64,000 bases of DNA from Lineus longissimus (GCF_910592395.1 NC_088313.1:1986501-2050500), one strand, 5' to 3'. Shown: positions 1 through 23,368, numbered from the stretch's first letter. Notes: generated by a model not told the origin, from the letters alone. Numbers and translations are program-made.

Positions 1-470
1 TAATAAAAAAATCAATAAAAATCATTAAATATAAATAACTTTACATTGTAAAAAGGACACTGTTATGTACAGATTTCAAAATGTGATAAATGAAAATTGT
101 CAGTCTTTGAATCAGTCTTTGAATCAGGTTTTTCTGTTTTCAGTTATTCTAACATGGGTCAGTTTTAAATGTGCTAAATCATTGAATTAGTGCTATGACA
201 CTTGGTGTTTTTGTGAAAACCCGCTTCATTCTAGAACAAGGTTGGCTGAAAAGTGATGGAAATTTGCAGTCGTTTCAGGACATGTTCTGCAGGCAAAAAG
301 TTTATTGAGCTACAGCAAGGTTTTGGTTGATAGGATTACTTGGGGAAAAGCTAGCTAAACAAGAAGCATACATGAATAAAAAATTGAAATACATGTAATG
401 CATGGTGTTGTGATGTGATGGAATGAGTGATATTGATGGAAAGGAACAAACGAAAATGTGAGTTTATATA

Positions 471-869
471 AGCTGCGCTTACACCACGAAATATTGGTGG
501 ACCAATTGCACTTACACCACCACATTGCCGCGACAAATTGGTTCGGCAATCCATTGCCGATACAAATTGCTGAGCGAATTTGTCCCACCAAGCTTGATGG
601 TCCAAATTCGCCCGGCTTGTTAAAAGCTCGGCTTTGTCGTGGTGTACGCCGCAAATGGATCGGCAATTAGCTAGTTAGATGGTTCGGCTCCAGGCGGCGC
701 TTTCGAAATGGCGCTTTCTCGCATGCAATTTATTGTTTGCGCGCCATCTGTAGCTGGATTTTATAACTAGCTGCAGCGTTGGTGTAAGCGCTTGGTGGAT
801 TTTCGATGGTGCGGCATTGGTTCCCGAACCAAGATTGGTGGTCCATTTTCAGGTGGTGTAAGTGCGGCT
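471..869. mobile_element. MITE-like element with ~50-bp imperfect terminal inverted repeats
   Basis: The left end (AGCTGCGCTTACACCAC, from 471) is matched in inverted orientation by the right end (GGTGGTGTAAGTGCGGCT, ending 869). Both ends also carry a 'ggtggaccaa' block just inside. The flanks read ATA on both sides (468-470 and 870-872), consistent with a 3-bp target-site duplication as made by PIF/Harbinger-type elements. Inner copies of the ttacaccac / ggtgtaag motif give it a nested look. It has no coding capacity, so it would be non-autonomous. The superfamily assignment is tentative. Confidence 0.6.
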
Positions 870-1075
870 ATAGTGTGCCTGTTGTATGTATGTGTATTGT
901 GATATGGATTATATAACCAGTGAACATTTAGTTTAGGATACAGGAATCATCTGTTTAGAACCACATTCACTGTTAGCAGGGAATCGCAGCTTGGTGGCAA
1001 CATGTGACTCATCCAAGTAGCCTACCAATGCATAATACCTTAATGCATGTTACCGTAGGCTGATGCAGTATGAGT

Positions 1076-1652
1076 CAGTCTTCCTTTGACTTAGAGGAAG
1101 AAAGGAGTCTTTCTTTTGTTTAAAGAAAGAAAGGACAGCCTTTCTTTGGTTTAAAGGAAGAAAGGACAGTATTTCTTGAGTTTAGAGGAAGAAAGGACAG
1201 TCTTGCTTGAGTTTATAGGAAGAAGGGACAGCCTTTCTTTGGTTTAGAGGAAGAAAGGACAGTCTTGTACTTGAGTTTATAGGAAGGAGGGACAGCCTTT
1301 CTTTGGTTTAGAGGAAGAAAGGACAGTCTTTCTTTGGTTTAGAGGAAGAAGGGACAGTATTTCTTTGGTTTAGAGGAAGAACGGACAGCCTTTCTTTGGT
1401 TTAGAGGAAGAAAGGACAGCCTTTCTTTGGTTTAGAGGAAGAAAGGACAGCCTTTCGTTGGTTTAGAGGAAGAAAGGACAGCCTTTCTTTGGTTTAGAGG
1501 AAGAAAGGACAGTCTTTCTTTGGTTTAGAGGAAGAAAGGACAGTCTTTCTTTGGTTTAGAGGAAGAGAGGACAGTCTTTCTTCGGTTTAGAGGAAGAAAT
1601 GACACTCTTTCTTTGGATTTAACGAAGAAATGACAGCCTTTTTTGGTTTAGA
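1076..1652. repeat. 31-bp minisatellite, about 18 units
   Basis: This is a tandem array of a 31-bp unit of the form ggacagcctttctttggttt + agaggaagaaa. About 18 copies are recognisable; the central copies are nearly identical and both edges are degraded. One strand is purine-rich in half of each unit. No coding function is apparent. Confidence 0.9.
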
Positions 1653-2399
1653 GTAAATGTCGGACTGATTCCAGTTCTCAGTTCAAAACAGATGACCACT
1701 GTGAATGAATTCTATTCACGTTAACATGACTTGCTTAACTGCCAAAGATTGATACGAGTCGGATTCGGCAATTACAACGCAAAACCAGGTCAACCTGAAC
1801 AAGAGTTTATGATGTATTCTCACCAGACTCTGGTTGTGTCAGTTAGTCTTAAGAAAACAGAAAATACTTTAAAAATTATTCAAGATAAGAAGGCACTAAC
1901 ACAAAGGCCTCCACTGTTTGTTGAAAAATTTGAAAATTAACCTTGAATTTGATAATTTCCGATTGCATACCTGTATTGTAAACTGCCGAATATTTGCAAG
2001 TGTTTTATTTAGGAAAATAACCTTGATTGGCATAAATTAGCATGGCAAAAAATACTTTTTGATGGGAAGAACTGAGAGAAATTTGAGGAGTGCCAATTCA
2101 TGCACCATTAAAAACACACATAAATCTATCTGATATTTTTTGCGCCACATCAAATATTTATGACATAAAATATATTTGCTGCACGAAAATATCATGCTCA
2201 CCGCTAATAGAGTGGTAATAATAGAAAAACAAATATCAGAGTTCATCATGGATTCCTCATAAACATAAATAAAAAACCATATAGTACGACCAACAAAGGC
2301 AACCAGTTGTAGCAAATGAACCATGAAGATGGGATTGCTTTTTCAAATCAATATTTCGCATGTCACGACCTGTGAGTATGACCGGCGCTTTAGAAGGTA

Positions 2400-2577
2400 C
2401 AGTAGAACCTCTCTATTAAGGACACCCTCGGCACTGACAAATGCTGTCCCTAATTGAGAGGTGTCCTGATTAGAGAGGTCGAATTCAATGGAAACAACCA
2501 ATTTGGGACCGAAACTACTGTCCTTAATAGAGAGGTTGTCCTTAATAGAGAGGTGTCCGCTAAGGGAGGTTCCACTG
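2400..2577. mobile_element. 178-bp pogo/Tigger-like MITE, copy 1
   Basis: The element starts CAGTAGAACCTCTC and ends GGAGGTTCCACTG, flanked by TA on both sides (2398-2399 and 2578-2579). The CAGT-type termini and TA target fit non-autonomous Tc1/mariner elements of the pogo/Tigger type. Inside are several copies of a 'ccttaatagagaggt' motif in both orientations. Four copies in the window have exactly the same length. Confidence 0.85.
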
Positions 2578-3261
2578 TATTAGGAGTTGTGTCTGAGCCC
2601 TCGGTGACTCCAATGAAATGCAGTGGCAGATCTAGAAATTTGGGAAAAAGGGTGTGTGGAGTTTGCCACCCGTCCCAGAGAGGACCAAAGGTGCTTCCTT
2701 GGAAACAATGAGGATTCGAGGTCCACCCCGCGTAAAAATTTGAAAAAAGTTTTGGCGCTGGAAATGTCCATCGGCATCGCATTTTGCCTGGTAGCAAAGC
2801 AACGGATCTGATTGGACCACAGTTTGGGCCTTATTCACCATCTGACTTCAGGTAAAAATAATCAGATTTGCCACAAGTTTGCCACAGCACAGATTTTGCC
2901 AAAGACACAAATTTTCCCTTGTTATCAAACAACAACAGTACCATGCATCAGACAATGTGCACTGAATATTTCAGAAGTCGCTTATATGATCCAAATATTG
3001 AACGAGCTCACCCACAAGGATTACTCAATAAATGTTTACACCAAATTCAGTAAATATCACTCAATAAAGTCAATGGATAATTGGTCTCCAAAGCAACATG
3101 ATTACATTGGAAGTATCTTAATCAACAAATTTGAACAACTAAAGAGCGTTTTATTCGATCAAAGCCATTAGCAAACACACGATGCTCTGGAACACCTTAA
3201 CAGAAATGTCGATGATGATGGGAACTTAAAAAAAGCTGAATTTGTCGCCAAATAAACCTAC

Positions 3262-6200
3262 CTTTTATCCTTCAATAAACTGTTTATCACAGCTTTGAGG
3301 ACTACTTTCTGGATTTCTTGAGGCTAAAAGAGAATAACAACAATATTTCAAAAAGTAGAAAAAATGCAGCCGACAATAAAAACATCAAAATTACTACACT
3401 GCAGACAAAGTATAGATTAATCCATACTAGCTACTGGTGAGTATAAAGAGGATTCAACTTACCAACTCAGATAGCAATTCATATACCGTCGTCACGAAAT
3501 CAAACTTTAATCCGGGGTCGTCTGTCGTTTTATATTCCTTTTGGGGATCTCGCTGTAAAGGTAACCAGAAACATTTAGGGCAACCAAACGCAATGCTTAT
3601 GAATTACAATAGAACCTCCCTTGGCGGACACCTCTCTATTAACGACTACCTCTCTACTAAGGACACTACTTTTGGTCCCAAATTGGTTGCTTCCATTCAA
3701 TTTGACCTCTCTAATCAGGAAAACTCTCCATTAAGGACAGCACTTCTCAGTCCCTAGGGTGTCTTTATTAAAGAGGTTCTACTGTATATAATATGAATAG
3801 ATAATATTGAGCTGCTTCATGAAAAAACATTTTGAATGACATCCACACAATTTTTCCAGAAAAAGAGGGGGCGTGCACTGCATTTCTCATCAAAATTCCT
3901 GGCGTGTTAAAAAATTTCATAGTCAATTTAATAAATTAGGGTGGGGCGTGCTTTCGAAGTGCTATACGAGTATGCCGATGAAGTTATGAGTGACTCACGT
4001 AGTTTTTCGAATCACCTACATATATATACAAGTGAAATCAAAATCTTCTCACAGCAAAGATTTGGGTTATGCAAAGCCGCACTCGACTCAGAATAATCAG
4101 ATGAGATTCCATACCAAGAGAATATTTACGATTTTAATATAATTTCGTATTCAACATGTTAGCAGTGGACATTTTTATTATTCATGAACTAACCAAGCAC
4201 AAATCAATTATTTATGAAAGTGCCATATGCAAAAGAGAATGCAACGGTTGTAGATTGTTCTGAATTGTAATTAACAACTACAGTAGAACCTCCCTTAGCG
4301 GACACCTCTCTATTAAGGACAACCTCTCAATTAAGGACACTAGGTTTGGTCCCAAATTGGTTGTTTCCTATCAATTTGTCCTCTCTAATCAGGACACCTC
4401 TCTATATAGGACAGCACTTGTCAGTCCTGAGGGTGTCCTTAATAGAGAGGTTCCACTGTATACTGGTAGTCATGTCTTTTGGGCGAAACTACCAGTTACC
4501 CTACAGTACATACCAGTACCAGTGTTGCGGTCTCCGGGGATTTGTTGTTTTTTTTTATATTTCATTTCTTTATTTGAAGAAAAAACAGGGGATTTGTATA
4601 GGTATGTATAATAAAGGGAGGACATTTTGAAAATTTTAGCAAAATCTATGGCAAAATTGCTAAATAACTCGCCTTAAATGCAGCGTTGAGTTCTAGAAAT
4701 GAATCAAATGTTGTCGCATAGAAATCGTGGACATCTTTCCAATTTGCTGATTCCCTTGATTGTTTGACATCGTCCCTGAAATTAGAAGAAGAATTATTTC
4801 GGAATTTTCATAAGTATCTTTTTATAAACACATTTTATATCCAGTATTCACAAGCAAAATGTGTCCAATTATGATAAAATCTGGGGAATTCAACCGTACT
4901 ATTTTGAGCATCATGACATCATGATTCTTTATCCCATATTCATAAAAAATACTAGTAGGTAAAATGTGTCCAATTAGATAAAATCGTGGGAATTCAACCG
5001 TACTATTTTGAGCATCATAACTTCCTACTTTTAACAACCACATTCTGTCTCATACGTCAATTATTGGAATGGGCTCTCACTTCATCAAACAAATCTTATC
5101 AAGAAAATGAAGAAACACTGAAGGAACAAGAGACTCACCGCAGTTGTTGCACGGTTTTATTCCGTACAGGATAGGAGAACGTCTTCTGGTGGTTCTGCGT
5201 GGGGGTATTTGGTGTATTAGGTGAATCTGGGTTGCTATGTGACGAAACTGGTGATCGATCCACCGTCAAACGTCCCTTTTCGGAATTTATTGGCGGGAGC
5301 TCTGTACGGGATCCTCCGTCAGCTGATGACGTCCGTGAACCGTCGTGATCACTGTTATTCCCTGACCGAGATGAACGATCCCGACGATTTGGGTTTAAGT
5401 TTTGAAAAAAATTGGCTATTGATTGCAGTCGTGTGCCCGACTTTTCTTTGTCCTGAAATAAGGTTGATATAAGAATGAACTCATTATCATTATACAAAAT
5501 GCCCTTGAAAAAGATTTTTTTCTTTTTGTCCCCATGAAAAAACTCCTGGCGAAACCCTGCATGTGGTAATGATTTAAAACTTTCTGTCCTCTATATCCAA
5601 AAAAGACTACATATATCATAAAATCAATGGACCTATTTGCTTCTTATATTCATTGTATGCAGCCAGCCTCTTTAATGCATGCTGTTAAAAAAATTGCAGT
5701 ATCCTTTGCAAAGATGACACAGTCTGATAAATTATTGTCACCCACACTTGAAATGTTTACACAAACGAATAGGAATAGTGTCATAGTATTGTAATCACCA
5801 TGGGAACTAAAAGCTTTGGACAGCTTAGATCATCGATAAAGTACTTTTTTCACCAGGGGGAAATATATGATAAATTAGTAAACACAGTGTCCAAACCTAC
5901 ATTAAACCCAAGTATATTTTACCACACATAGGGAGAGGGGGGGGGGGGCATTCTGACTAACCAGGGTTTAATATCAGGCCATTCTGCTCTGCCATGATTC
6001 GTGACAAAAAAGATCTTTGTATTTCCGGACTAAAATCTATACATCAGACATGCTGGAATAGCTCAGCTCGTCTCTAAGTGGTTATGTTCACGTACACTCA
6101 TGAATATTATAGGGGGGACCACTTCAAGTTTGCTTCATCAATGAATTGAAACTCTTCTTCACACTGCTGCCTACCATAACCGAACACTCAATTGACCATT

Positions 6201-6824
6201 CAGTGCCTGCTAGCATATTATCAGCATGTTAAAATAGTGATAACTGATAGCAAATAAGGTGTTCCTAAATGTCAAACTGGCAAAGTTCCCACATTTCTTT
6301 ACACATATTTACTAGTTAAATGTCTAATGGAAGAGTGGCCATACTGCGCGAACTATCTCATAGGCCCTTCCCTCTGAACATCACCAAGGTTTCACTAAAG
6401 ACTATAAAAACATAAAAGAGTATCTCACATTGGCCAAAACCAACTGTTATCAGACTGAGATATTTCGGATGAACTGAATGACCGAATATTTTAAAAGCAG
6501 AATCGATGAAATTCACCATTACACACAACTTACATCTCTGGCCAACTTCGGCAGCTTGTCCTTATTGTATTTTCTGTTATAGTTCTGCGATGAATGACCC
6601 TCCTGCGTGTGGCGCGGTGGCTTCGGGCCCCGGGGTGGCTGGGGCGGAATGCGAGCTGCCTCCGGATCATAGAAATTTCCACAATGCGGGCATATTGTCC
6701 TCCGGCTTCCAGGAGCCTGTTTTACAGTTGAGTCGCATGTTTGGCAAGTAATACTTGTGGCCGACTTACCACCCATAGACTTGTTTGGTGAAGGACTGGC
6801 AGCCATTAATGACGGAGTCGACAT
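3262..6824 (-). CDS. Unrecognised zinc-ribbon protein, 5' exons
   Basis: I do not recognise this protein. Exon 1 is 6534-6824 (ATG at 6824), exon 2 5139-5452, exon 3 4673-4775 and probable exon 4 3262-3308; all phases agree. Exon 1 (97 codons) carries a C-x2-C...C-x2-C zinc ribbon (CQTC near residue 27, CPHC near residue 45, then GNFYD), followed by a proline-rich stretch. Exon 2 is Ser/Asn/Asp-rich and looks disordered. Exon 3 is a well-formed segment (ANWKDVHDFYATTFDSFLEL) that looks like the start of a helical domain. The exon 3 donor would be the non-canonical GC type (AAG|gcgagt). If it is not used, the frame runs into a stop nine codons further on. The 3' end was not found. The gene is divergent from DPCD. 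Confidence 0.6.
3607..3784. mobile_element. 178-bp pogo/Tigger-like MITE, copy 2
   Basis: Same family as the element at 2400-2577, inserted in the opposite orientation. It starts CAATAGAACCTCCC and ends AGGTTCTACTG, with TA flanks at 3605-3606 and 3785-3786. It lies in an intron of the minus-strand zinc-ribbon gene. Long apparent reading frames through it come from the repeat itself. Confidence 0.85.
4281..4458. mobile_element. 178-bp pogo/Tigger-like MITE, copy 3
   Basis: Same orientation as copy 2. It starts CAGTAGAACCTCCC and ends GGTTCCACTG, with TA flanks at 4279-4280 and 4459-4460. It also lies in the intron between exons 3 and 4 of the zinc-ribbon gene. Confidence 0.88.
4830..5030. 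repeat. Two ~100-bp direct repeats
   Basis: A segment ending in aattcaaccgtactattttg plus agcatcat occurs at about 4830-4920 and again at about 4930-5025 with small indels. It is an intronic tandem duplication within the zinc-ribbon gene. Confidence 0.8.
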
Positions 6825-7911
6825 TAGGACTAGGGATCCTCATAGATGGCAATAATCGGAGAATAATCCAGCATGTTCGCCAATGGGAGATTTGTAATCC
6901 AAGTAATCCTACCAAGCTGCGATTCACAAGAAGAAGTAGAAATCACTTTTGTTTAAAGTACAACAAAAGCTAACATGGATGATAGCTAACCCTAGGCTAT
7001 CGGATAAGCCCATTGGATATTGAAACTATAAGTTTGAAGTCTAAGTCAATGGTTCTGGTTTACTCTCACGACTACCTGTCCTTTGGCTTTGTACTTCTCT
7101 GTCAAAATCCTGGTTGCCCATAAAATGAGTCCCGGGGGTCAAGAGTAGACCAAATGAACTAGTGGATGAATACTAATGAAGATCATGACATACAAGCACA
7201 GAAACCATACATGTACCCAGCACACAAAGTCATGAAAGTCTGCAGGCAGAATCAATAAAGTACCGTAGTTGAAAAGTGTCAACACTGTTACACACTGTGA
7301 TTGTCACTCACTCACTGCTCAGTCACTGTCAAAAATTTCTGATTTTAGTTTTCAGTCAGAGAACATGCAAAGTTTTCATCCTTATAACTTCATACTCCAC
7401 TTTATTCCGAGTTACATTTAAGGTCCTAGATGATTTTCACCTATCTGTACTCCAGTCAAACCATAATATTTCCAAAAATTAGGATAAATCGACCTATGAT
7501 CGCGATTTTTATGTGACATTCTTGTTCATACCATGGACATGGTTTCTGTTGTCATTTAAACCTGGTGGAGAATAGAAAAACTAAAATATGGACAGCAGGG
7601 TATCCGGTCGTTTCGCTCCCTGACCTTTTCGCCCCAGGGGCCAAAACAAGTGCAATTCGGATAGCAGAACTAGCATCCAACAGGCACTGACAGTAAATTG
7701 ATAATAGCTTACTTATAATTTGCGTTTGTAGCAGTATAATCGATCACAAAATATATAAAGTTATTCATTATTGTGTAAAATTACCTTTAGTACTTAAGAT
7801 AGTTCTGGAATAGCTTAAAGAAACAATTTCATTTTGTTAGCCTAGGCCTAATTGCCTGTGTCAAACCTCTTCTTCTCTGGAGGTAGATTCATCGTTGCTG
7901 AGGTAAACAAC
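6825..7911. promoter_or_regulatory. Divergent intergenic region, zinc-ribbon gene / DPCD
   Basis: About 1.1 kb separates the two divergent start codons. I see no TATA box, repeat element or exon that I can support. It presumably contains both promoters. Confidence 0.4.
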
Positions 7912-17476
<9,565 letters not shown>

Positions 17477-17910
17477 GGAATCCAGGATGCTGAGGATATC
17501 AGATGTAAACATGCTTAAGCTTCGATGAACTGTTGTTTGATAATCAGAATGTTGTCTGCAGTGTATCATATACGAGGCCAGGTCGGTATCTCAAACAGCG
17601 TTAGTGATAACATTTAAATCATTTTTTTGCCTGAAACTCTGCAAGGACGACAGTTAGTCTTCTGCATGTGAACTTCCCATCAATTTTTGCTATAACTCCA
17701 CAATATTGAGATTTGTCAAATTGGATGTTGTGCTGTTTACAAATTATGTGAGGACATAACATTACTATTCGAAGAATATGTTACATAAGGTTATGTCTTC
17801 AAAATTGCTGAACTGAATATAGAATGTAGAATTTAACTGAATAAGATGTACTAATTTCTTACAGCAGCATTTACTTCTGTGAAGTGACGGATGTGATTAT
17901 TTCCATTTCA

Positions 17911-17916
17911 ATTAAA
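17911..17916 (+). terminator. Probable DPCD polyadenylation signal
   Basis: ATTAAA lies 435 bp after the DPCD stop codon, with a T-rich stretch downstream. It is the best-placed signal on this strand. Confidence 0.5.
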
Positions 17917-20900
17917 GATCTTTGGTATTTTGTTTAATTGCATTTTGACTTCGTTTCTCTTTTCTATCTGTCTTCAATTCCTAATGCGCGAGATGATCCC
18001 AAATCAACACAGAGAGCTGGTCCCCGGACAGGTTATTTTGAAATCTCTCTCATGCTCAATTGTGACTTACCTGAACTGCTTCAAAGGACATTCTTCACTC
18101 GTGCAACATTGACATCAATATACATCCCTTGGATTTATCTTTCGATAAGCAACATTCTGGTTCAATGCCAGGTCTTCAACCAATGGACATCCTATTATAC
18201 CTGGTACATTTTTCCAGTCATACTACATTGAGGGCAGGGTTCGTGGTTATTAGGCCCTTGGACATTGCTTCCTCAAATGAAGCACAAAATAAGAGGTACT
18301 GCGACAAAGGAGGTTCAGGGTGCTAAATTGAATGTACCTCTGTTAAGGATACCCCTGGGACTGATAAATCCTGTCCCTAACAGAGATACTGGCAAGCTAA
18401 CGGAGATTGATGCGGAATGAGCCCAATAATCCACGAAGATCAATGCAGAGAAACAAATCAGACTAACGATTGTTTAAATATTATTACAAATTTTTATTTT
18501 TATATCAAATATTGTATTCAAAATGCACCCAAGTTTTAACCGAACATGGTGTGCCTGAATTAGGCTGATATTTTGAAAAGGTACCTCCGATTTGAACCAT
18601 GAAACACATCTATTTGAAACAGACATTTCTTCACCATTTCAAATACGTGTTCTTTTTTCCTGATTCAGCGTTTTTAAAAGAGGTGCACTGACCAATTTCA
18701 GAACTTCCTATCATTTTGAGCGTTTTATGAACCTATGTGCTATGCAATTACATGTACATCCTTTTGAAAAAGCTCAATATAGATGATATGAGCACTGACC
18801 ACCAACATAACATATCTGCACTATGCCGTTTCAAAGGAGAAGCCCTCAAATCGAGCAAGGGAAATTTCTATCTCCCAAAAGGAAATTTCATTAAGTACAT
18901 TTGCACTGATCCGTGAATCCCTTTTGTGACTCATTTAGATATGTACAATGCACTTTTTGATTAGGAGGCCTACATGTAATACATTAAAAAATAACTGCCA
19001 TTCCAATCCTCTACATTCCAGTGCACTTGTACTTAATGATGGACAAATCCATAAAACTTCCAAGGAGTTATCACTGTTAAACAGACTCGTTAAGTAAAAT
19101 GCTCTACAGATATGAACTATGATACATTTATATTGCCAAACTATACATGTAAACAGGCCTAGACTGTGGTAACACACCAACTGTAAACCCCTTTGCATGG
19201 GTGCATTTTCCAACAATAAAACCACTTGCCCATGAAAACCCTACATTTTCGTCCTCGAAGCCTCTTACACTAACCACCAATCCCAACTTGATTGGGCATC
19301 TGGTCAGAAAATGAGTAAAATTTGAAAAATATCCAACTACTGCTAGACTAAAATTAATCATGTTAATCAGTAAATGAAAATGTTCTCAACCATAACTATT
19401 GTAACATAGATACAACATATATTACCTGAAATGTAAACAGAGTGGAACTTTACTAACGAACCCCAAGATTCATTCATTCCTAGTCCATGTGAAAACCCGA
19501 CCAACTGTAAACCAGATTCCCCAAGGGCAGCCACTGGACTGCATTAATACCTTGGGGTGTTCATGTGACCAAAGTGTTTGTCATCAGGCCTCCGGTTTGA
19601 TTACTGGTCGGTCCCGGCATGCTCTTGTGATAGAAGAGAGGCAACCCTCTTTGACAGCGTAGGGTTCCTCCAGGATCCCGTTTTCCTTTTACTTGACATT
19701 TCAAAACGCCCAATCTTGTTTACAGAGCTTACTATGTCCAAGTTGACGCTCAACTCTCAATTCAATATTTATCAACATACCTGGGATTTCCACTAAAATC
19801 GATTAACCTGATTATTAAATTTATTTTCAAATTATTTACAATCTGAAGACATGAAAGTATACATTTAACCTGAACAGTGGGAATGTGCAATTATGACCAG
19901 ACCACTCTTTAGTCAACGTATATTATCAAATACAGTAGTGCTTCGCTTTTATCAACCACAACATACACAGCACCATAACCACATTTTTCATTTTCAATCT
20001 GACTTGAAATGTACATACATTATGAAAAGGTGTTTGAACAAAGTATGAAATTACTGTAGCACAAATCTCCAAGTGGGAAGTACTCCTTGTCTCTCTTCAA
20101 AGATTCCACATAATCATATTATTCAATAAATCACTCCTGATCAAGGGCATGGAAACAATAGTCTAGTTTATTTCATAGACATTTCTAGCTTTTTGAAAGG
20201 CGAAATGTTTTACAAGTGATGACTTTTATAAATTTTTGTTAGGATGCACCTCTTTCAGCCTCCCATATAAGGAAATACCTTGGAAATAAATGATATGATA
20301 AATGATATTATGTGTCAGTACGAGGTTTAAATGTTACCGTAAATGTAATTGTTTTAAACACAAGAAGCTAAAATATACATATGAGCAACATACATTATTC
20401 ATTAATACACATTAGCACTTAATCATGATTTAATATCTTGAGTTAAAAAGGAGTGTCTTGCTTCATTTTTCAAAAAAAAATGTTCTTCCTTTTTCCCATT
20501 TTCTCCTTGTTCCCTGGAGTATATGTGACTTCCACCTCCTTTTGCCAGAGCAGGTCACTTTCCCCGGCAGTCCCGATAAGTGGGAAGGTCTGCTTTGAAT
20601 ACACAGGGTCAGGTAAATTTCTCGGTCAGCTGGGAAACGGATCATTACCAGCAATCCCCAACTTTATTATGCCGCTGCTAAATGCAGGCGCTACGATCGA
20701 GTTTGACACGTGACCCAATTTAGCCAATCAGAGCGTTCATCAATAATAAAATATATTTTTAGTACAAGAAATCAATGCCTTGTGTCAGTTTTATGCCTTC
20801 ATTGTGGGTTCACAATTTTGAATGTACAGTGTTCCAGCTCATCAAAAGAACAGGGTTTTGTCTAGAATCACGGTTTTCCGAGTTTCTCCTTGTCAACACT

Positions 20901-23368
20901 GTCAGGAACCCCCCCCCCCATCCTATCTACCTAGCCAACACCCAGACAGAGGTTACCAAATGACAGAGCTGAGAGAGCCCAAACATCTGAGGAATCCATG
21001 CAACAGCAAAAGCTTTGGCAAATATGCTGAAGAGAAGGATGCAATATAATATTTCGGGCTTGGTCACCCGCCTACCCCCCCCCCTGACATGACCCTTCCC
21101 AGCCCTAGTGTCCTTAATTGAACCACCCAAAGCTAGGGATCTTAGGCCATAAAGTGGACAAATAAAGCAAGAAGTTATCAAAGGGCAGTCATTCTCATAT
21201 CTTCAAAGATCACTTGAGGTCCAGCTTTTCATGTATGTTGATGTTTGGACATATATTCTCTCCTCAAATCCACTTGGGACGCCAATTTGGACCCCCCTGT
21301 GGACATGGAAAATTTTTCAATTTTCCCAATGGCATGTGTTTCAGTATACTCAGTATGATGCTGCCTTCTGCAGGAGCTATCGGCAAACTAAATTTGCAAA
21401 CTCTATGTGATTCAAAAAGGCCACAGAAGTCGGCCAATTTTCATGTTTTCTTAGAATTTACATTAGGAAAAATTGCAATTCACGTGGTATTTTCAACCCA
21501 TAGGTGGACATGGAAAAATTTTCACCAATCAACTCAAAATTTGGCCTGCAAATGCCTTGATAGTCATAGAATCACATACGCTATCGGCAACTAGGCTTTA
21601 GTTACACAGAAAGCCGTGAGATGTCTCTCACCTCGATCTGCTATAGAAAACGTATGCTTGGCTCTGGAAGGGAGTTTGGCGCATGCGCAGCTAAAAGGTT
21701 GGGAATTGCTGGTAATGTTCTCCAGGGTATATATTAACTAAATGAAACATATTACAAGCTAAATAATGATAGAAAAGCTTTGAGCATGGAAGCAATAAAT
21801 CTTGTCATTATCACTTTGATTGGCAGCAAATGTTCTTGAAAACATCTTTGTAAGCAATGATGAAACTACGCATTGGGGAACTTCAAAATAAGCGTCTTTT
21901 TGTTTAGAACCTAAAGATAACTACTATCCACAACAAATGTCATGGCAAAAATTCATTATGAGAAGTATTCTTCATCCACCAATGCAATAGTATGAATACA
22001 ATAGGATACACCTAAACTATCATGACTGTGAAGATAAAAGGCAGTTGAAAGGCATACAGAACTAGCACGCTAACAGAAAATAGGTCACACATTCTCTTTC
22101 TATACTTTGGAAACTTTTAGAACACGAACTTGACTGGCAAAAGCGCTAAAAAGATATTGATTTTACCAAATTCTGAGGATACATAAGTCATACCAACAAT
22201 TAATCGTTCAAATATAAGATATAAGTCCTATTATGCACAGCCAATAGTCTATCCTGAATGATCGTTATTGTAGGTAACTTTATCAATTGGTTTAACGCCC
22301 CAAATGGACTTGTGAATGTAACCCTTGATGGCACAGCATACAAACGATAGACATACATGTACATGGCATAAGCACAAGCAATGACACCAGTGACACTGAC
22401 AGTAGTTATAGTAATGACAAGTTGTTTACTAAAATAACTGTAAAAGATTTTGATAAATCTGCAAAACCTATAACATATGTTTCAGCCTTTACAAGTCCTT
22501 TAAAATATGTTTGTATGCCATCACCCTTCTAACTGGACTGAAACACCCCCTCCGAAAAAGCTCATACTTCTTTAAAATTGACTTTGAAGCTGTAAAATAA
22601 AAAGTTCTCCAACCTACCCAGTCCAGAATAGTTATCAAAAACTTCTGCCTACTTATCTACCCTGTCAAGGTAAAGAGTACATTGTAGGGTGACCGCAAAC
22701 CAAACAATTTTTTAGGACAGCCTTACTACTCTATAGGAAATCATGACTCAAAAGGACGGAAAATGATGAAGACCGAATAAAGTGTAACTGTCTCACACTG
22801 GTCTGGATAGAACATAATCAGTAATACTTCAAAACAATTGATTCTGAGAGGCAGCTCAACAGTGACATGAATTCTTGGTTCAAGAAGAGCCAAGTCAACA
22901 GTGTCTCGTACGGTGTTCAAAGTATGTGAAAATGACAATCCAGTCTTGTCCTCAAGTAAAATCTGCAACAATGGTTAGTTCATTCAATGATCTGGTCCAT
23001 GACCAGGCCTGTATAAATAACAGTTCACTGTAAATATCTGAATTGAAATTTTTCTCCAACCAGACAAAGCTGGATTAGAACTTGAACAAATCAGTGCTGT
23101 CAAAAATGTTGCTACATTTCAAGGTTTTGGTGAGACAACTATAACCTCTTGGGTTGGTATAGAATATATCAAAAGTTGATTCACGGTGGATTATGCCTAA
23201 ATATATCAAGTTTGAGGTGTTTCGAAGTAAAAATGGACACCTCCATGAAGGTATTGGTTGTGTGAATGTTTTAGAGCACCGACAACAGACAGCTGACTTA
23301 TCAACCTCGAAGAAGACAAACCTTTGTGCTAGCTTTTCAGAAACCTCATAAAATCTTTCCTAATAGTC
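17917..23368. other. 5.4-kb A/T-rich interval, possibly a long lectin 3' UTR
   Basis: I see no exon chain on either strand and few repeats. One degraded MITE-like piece lies near 18330-18410, and there are short poly-C runs near 20905 and 21075. The lack of recognisable transposons suggests transcribed sequence, perhaps a long 3' UTR of the minus-strand lectin gene. An AATAAA on the minus strand at 18493-18498 could be its distal signal. This is inference. Confidence 0.3.
18328..18410. mobile_element. Diverged fragment related to the 178-bp MITE
   Basis: The stretch gtacctctgttaaggatacc, then cctgggactgataaatcctg, then tccctaacagagat parallels the left half of the 178-bp element (ctctattaaggacacc...ctgtccttaatagagag). 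It lacks clear termini. Confidence 0.4.

Larger units (their letters stand above)
1..3261. other. Repeat-rich stretch without a supported gene
   Basis: I see no exon chain here on either strand. It holds one 400-bp inverted-repeat element, a 31-bp minisatellite and a 178-bp MITE, listed separately. Further 3' exons of the minus-strand zinc-ribbon gene could lie here or beyond the left edge, but I could not fix any by splice signals and phase. A hydrophobic minus-strand reading frame at 2037-2324 has no convincing flanking splice sites. Confidence 0.5.

Noticed and set aside
2450-2797. Open frames of 60-115 codons through 2450-2841, 3437-3757 and 4346-4630
   Set aside because: They run through the 178-bp MITEs, whose short internal repeats (ttaagga / ctctcta) stay open in several frames on both strands.
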